This document shows positions 13,880-14,511 of a stretch of DNA of 14,511 nt, one piece after another. The position numbers and the translations under genes are program-made. The notes under the pieces are model-generated. The model did not search any database, was not told the origin of the DNA, and was given only the letters and a program-made list of their open reading frames with translations. The DNA is from an uncultured Opitutia bacterium (GTDB lineage Bacteria; Verrucomicrobiota; Verrucomicrobiia; Opitutales; UBA953), in NCBI GenBank assembly GCA_903853185.1, contig CAINSX010000145.1, positions 1 to 14,511 on the forward strand, given 5' to 3'. The first letter of the stretch is position 1. Each line of letters opens with the position of its first letter.

Positions 13880-14511
13880 ATGGGCCGCCCCTCCCTGCTC
13901 TCCGTCCTCCTCTGCCTGCTCGCCGCCGTCAGCCTGGCCGCGGTGCCGCCCAACATCGTCGCCGAAGGCGTCCCCGCCGTCACGCCGACCCTGACCGCCG
14001 AACTCTCGCCCTACCTCAACCTCGGCGGCGCGAGTTTCCGCGGCTGGCACTCCACCCGACGCGAGGCGATCGTGACCTCCCGCATCGGCGACGCGACGCA
14101 CCTCCACGCGTTGGCCGCGCCGCTGGCAAAGCGCATCGCCCTAACGGGCGGCGTCGAGCCGGTGAAGGGCGGACAGATGCAGCCCGGCGGCTCGCTGCTG
14201 CTCTACGCCGCCGACGTCGGCGGCAACGAGAACTTCCAGCTCTACCTCAAGGACACCACCGACCCAAAGGCCCAACCAGTCCGTCTCACCGACGGCAAGT
14301 CGCGTAACATCGATGCCTGTTGGTCGCGCGACGGCCGACGCATCGCGTTCTCCACCAACCGCCGCAATGGCAAGGACAGCGACATCCTGATCAAGGAGAC
14401 GCAGGCGCCCTACGCCGAACGTATCGTACATACGGGCACCTCGCCGGGCTGGGGCCCGGTCGAATGGTCACCCGACGGCACGCTGCTCCTCCTCCGCCAA
14501 TCGATGGGCCA
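13880..14511 (+). CDS. S9 family peptidase, N-terminal part (3' end outside window)
   Basis: The frame is open from ATG 13880 to the right edge (210 codons plus two bases). An N-terminal signal peptide (residues about 5-21, AAVSLAA) precedes a WD40/TolB-like beta-propeller. Pieces such as LSPYLNLGGASFRGW (43-57), YAADVGGNENFQLYLKD, LTDGKSRNIDACWSRDGRRI and VEWSPDG match the propeller of exported prolyl-oligopeptidase/dipeptidyl-aminopeptidase-type S9 proteases, which degrade peptides in the periplasm. The catalytic alpha/beta hydrolase domain with Ser-Asp-His would lie beyond the window, so a bare TolB-like propeller protein is not formally excluded. No Shine-Dalgarno is visible; CATAAT at 13863-13868 ends 11 bp before the ATG and may be a -10 giving a very short leader. 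Confidence 0.85.
   Translation, partial: MGRPSLLSVLLCLLAAVSLAAVPPNIVAEGVPAVTPTLTAELSPYLNLGGASFRGWHSTRREAIVTSRIGDATHLHALAAPLAKRIALTGGVEPVKGGQMQPGGSLLLYAADVGGNENFQLYLKDTTDPKAQPVRLTDGKSRNIDACWSRDGRRIAFSTNRRNGKDSDILIKETQAPYAERIVHTGTSPGWGPVEWSPDGTLLLLRQSMG

Noticed and set aside
1..14511. Search for CRISPR arrays, tRNA/rRNA genes, insertion sequences, transposases, phage or toxin-antitoxin genes
   Set aside because: No regularly spaced repeats, cloverleaf sequences, terminal inverted repeats or such proteins were found by reading.

Overview
The window is G+C-rich throughout and gene-dense. It reads as a chromosomal piece of an aquatic or soil Verrucomicrobiota bacterium, most likely Opitutae-like; a planctomycete relative is the main alternative. 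The evidence is the gene content: two planctomycete-type cytochrome c (PSD1/DUF1549/DUF1553) proteins, a DUF1501 protein with a Tat leader, a type I sulfatase-like protein, a DUF1080 (3-keto-disaccharide hydrolase) protein and an SGNH hydrolase, nearly all with export signals. No mobile element, CRISPR array, rRNA or tRNA was seen. Most genes lack an obvious Shine-Dalgarno sequence.

Layout. 1-1544 (-): a PSD1/DUF1549/DUF1553 c-type cytochrome cut off at the left edge. 1702-2814 (+): a glycerate kinase whose last 11 bases overlap the convergent DUF1501 gene. 9199 down to 2804 (-): a compact four-gene operon in the order sulfatase-like protein, lipoprotein lactonase, second PSD1 cytochrome, DUF1501 protein, with gaps of 25, 15 and 5 bp. 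A 286-bp divergent control region (9200-9485) holds a good sigma70-type promoter for this operon, a palindrome over its -35 box and small direct repeats. 9486-10436 (+): a sigma-70 family factor with an unusual -10-recognition helix, followed 38 bp later by a conserved but uncharacterised secreted mono-heme protein (10475-11776). A bidirectional terminator (11786-11819) separates that gene from the convergent SGNH hydrolase (11840-12610, -). Then come a small cupin (12713-13114, +), the DUF1080 protein (13124-13795, -) and the start of an S9 family peptidase (13880 to the right edge, +).

How the genes may work together (inference). The exported sulfatase-like protein, lactonase, heme proteins and DUF1080 protein would suit extracytoplasmic breakdown of (sulfated) glycans with an oxidative step. 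In that picture an oxidised sugar lactone forms outside the cytoplasm and is opened by the lipid-anchored lactonase. Glycerate kinase would feed a small product into glycolysis. The divergent sigma factor is a candidate regulator of this surface module. The most unusual points are the Leu-for-Arg change in the sulfatase active-site motif, the sigma factor's altered promoter-reading residues, the exported lactonase set among c-type cytochromes, and an inserted beta-rich domain in the second PSD1 protein.
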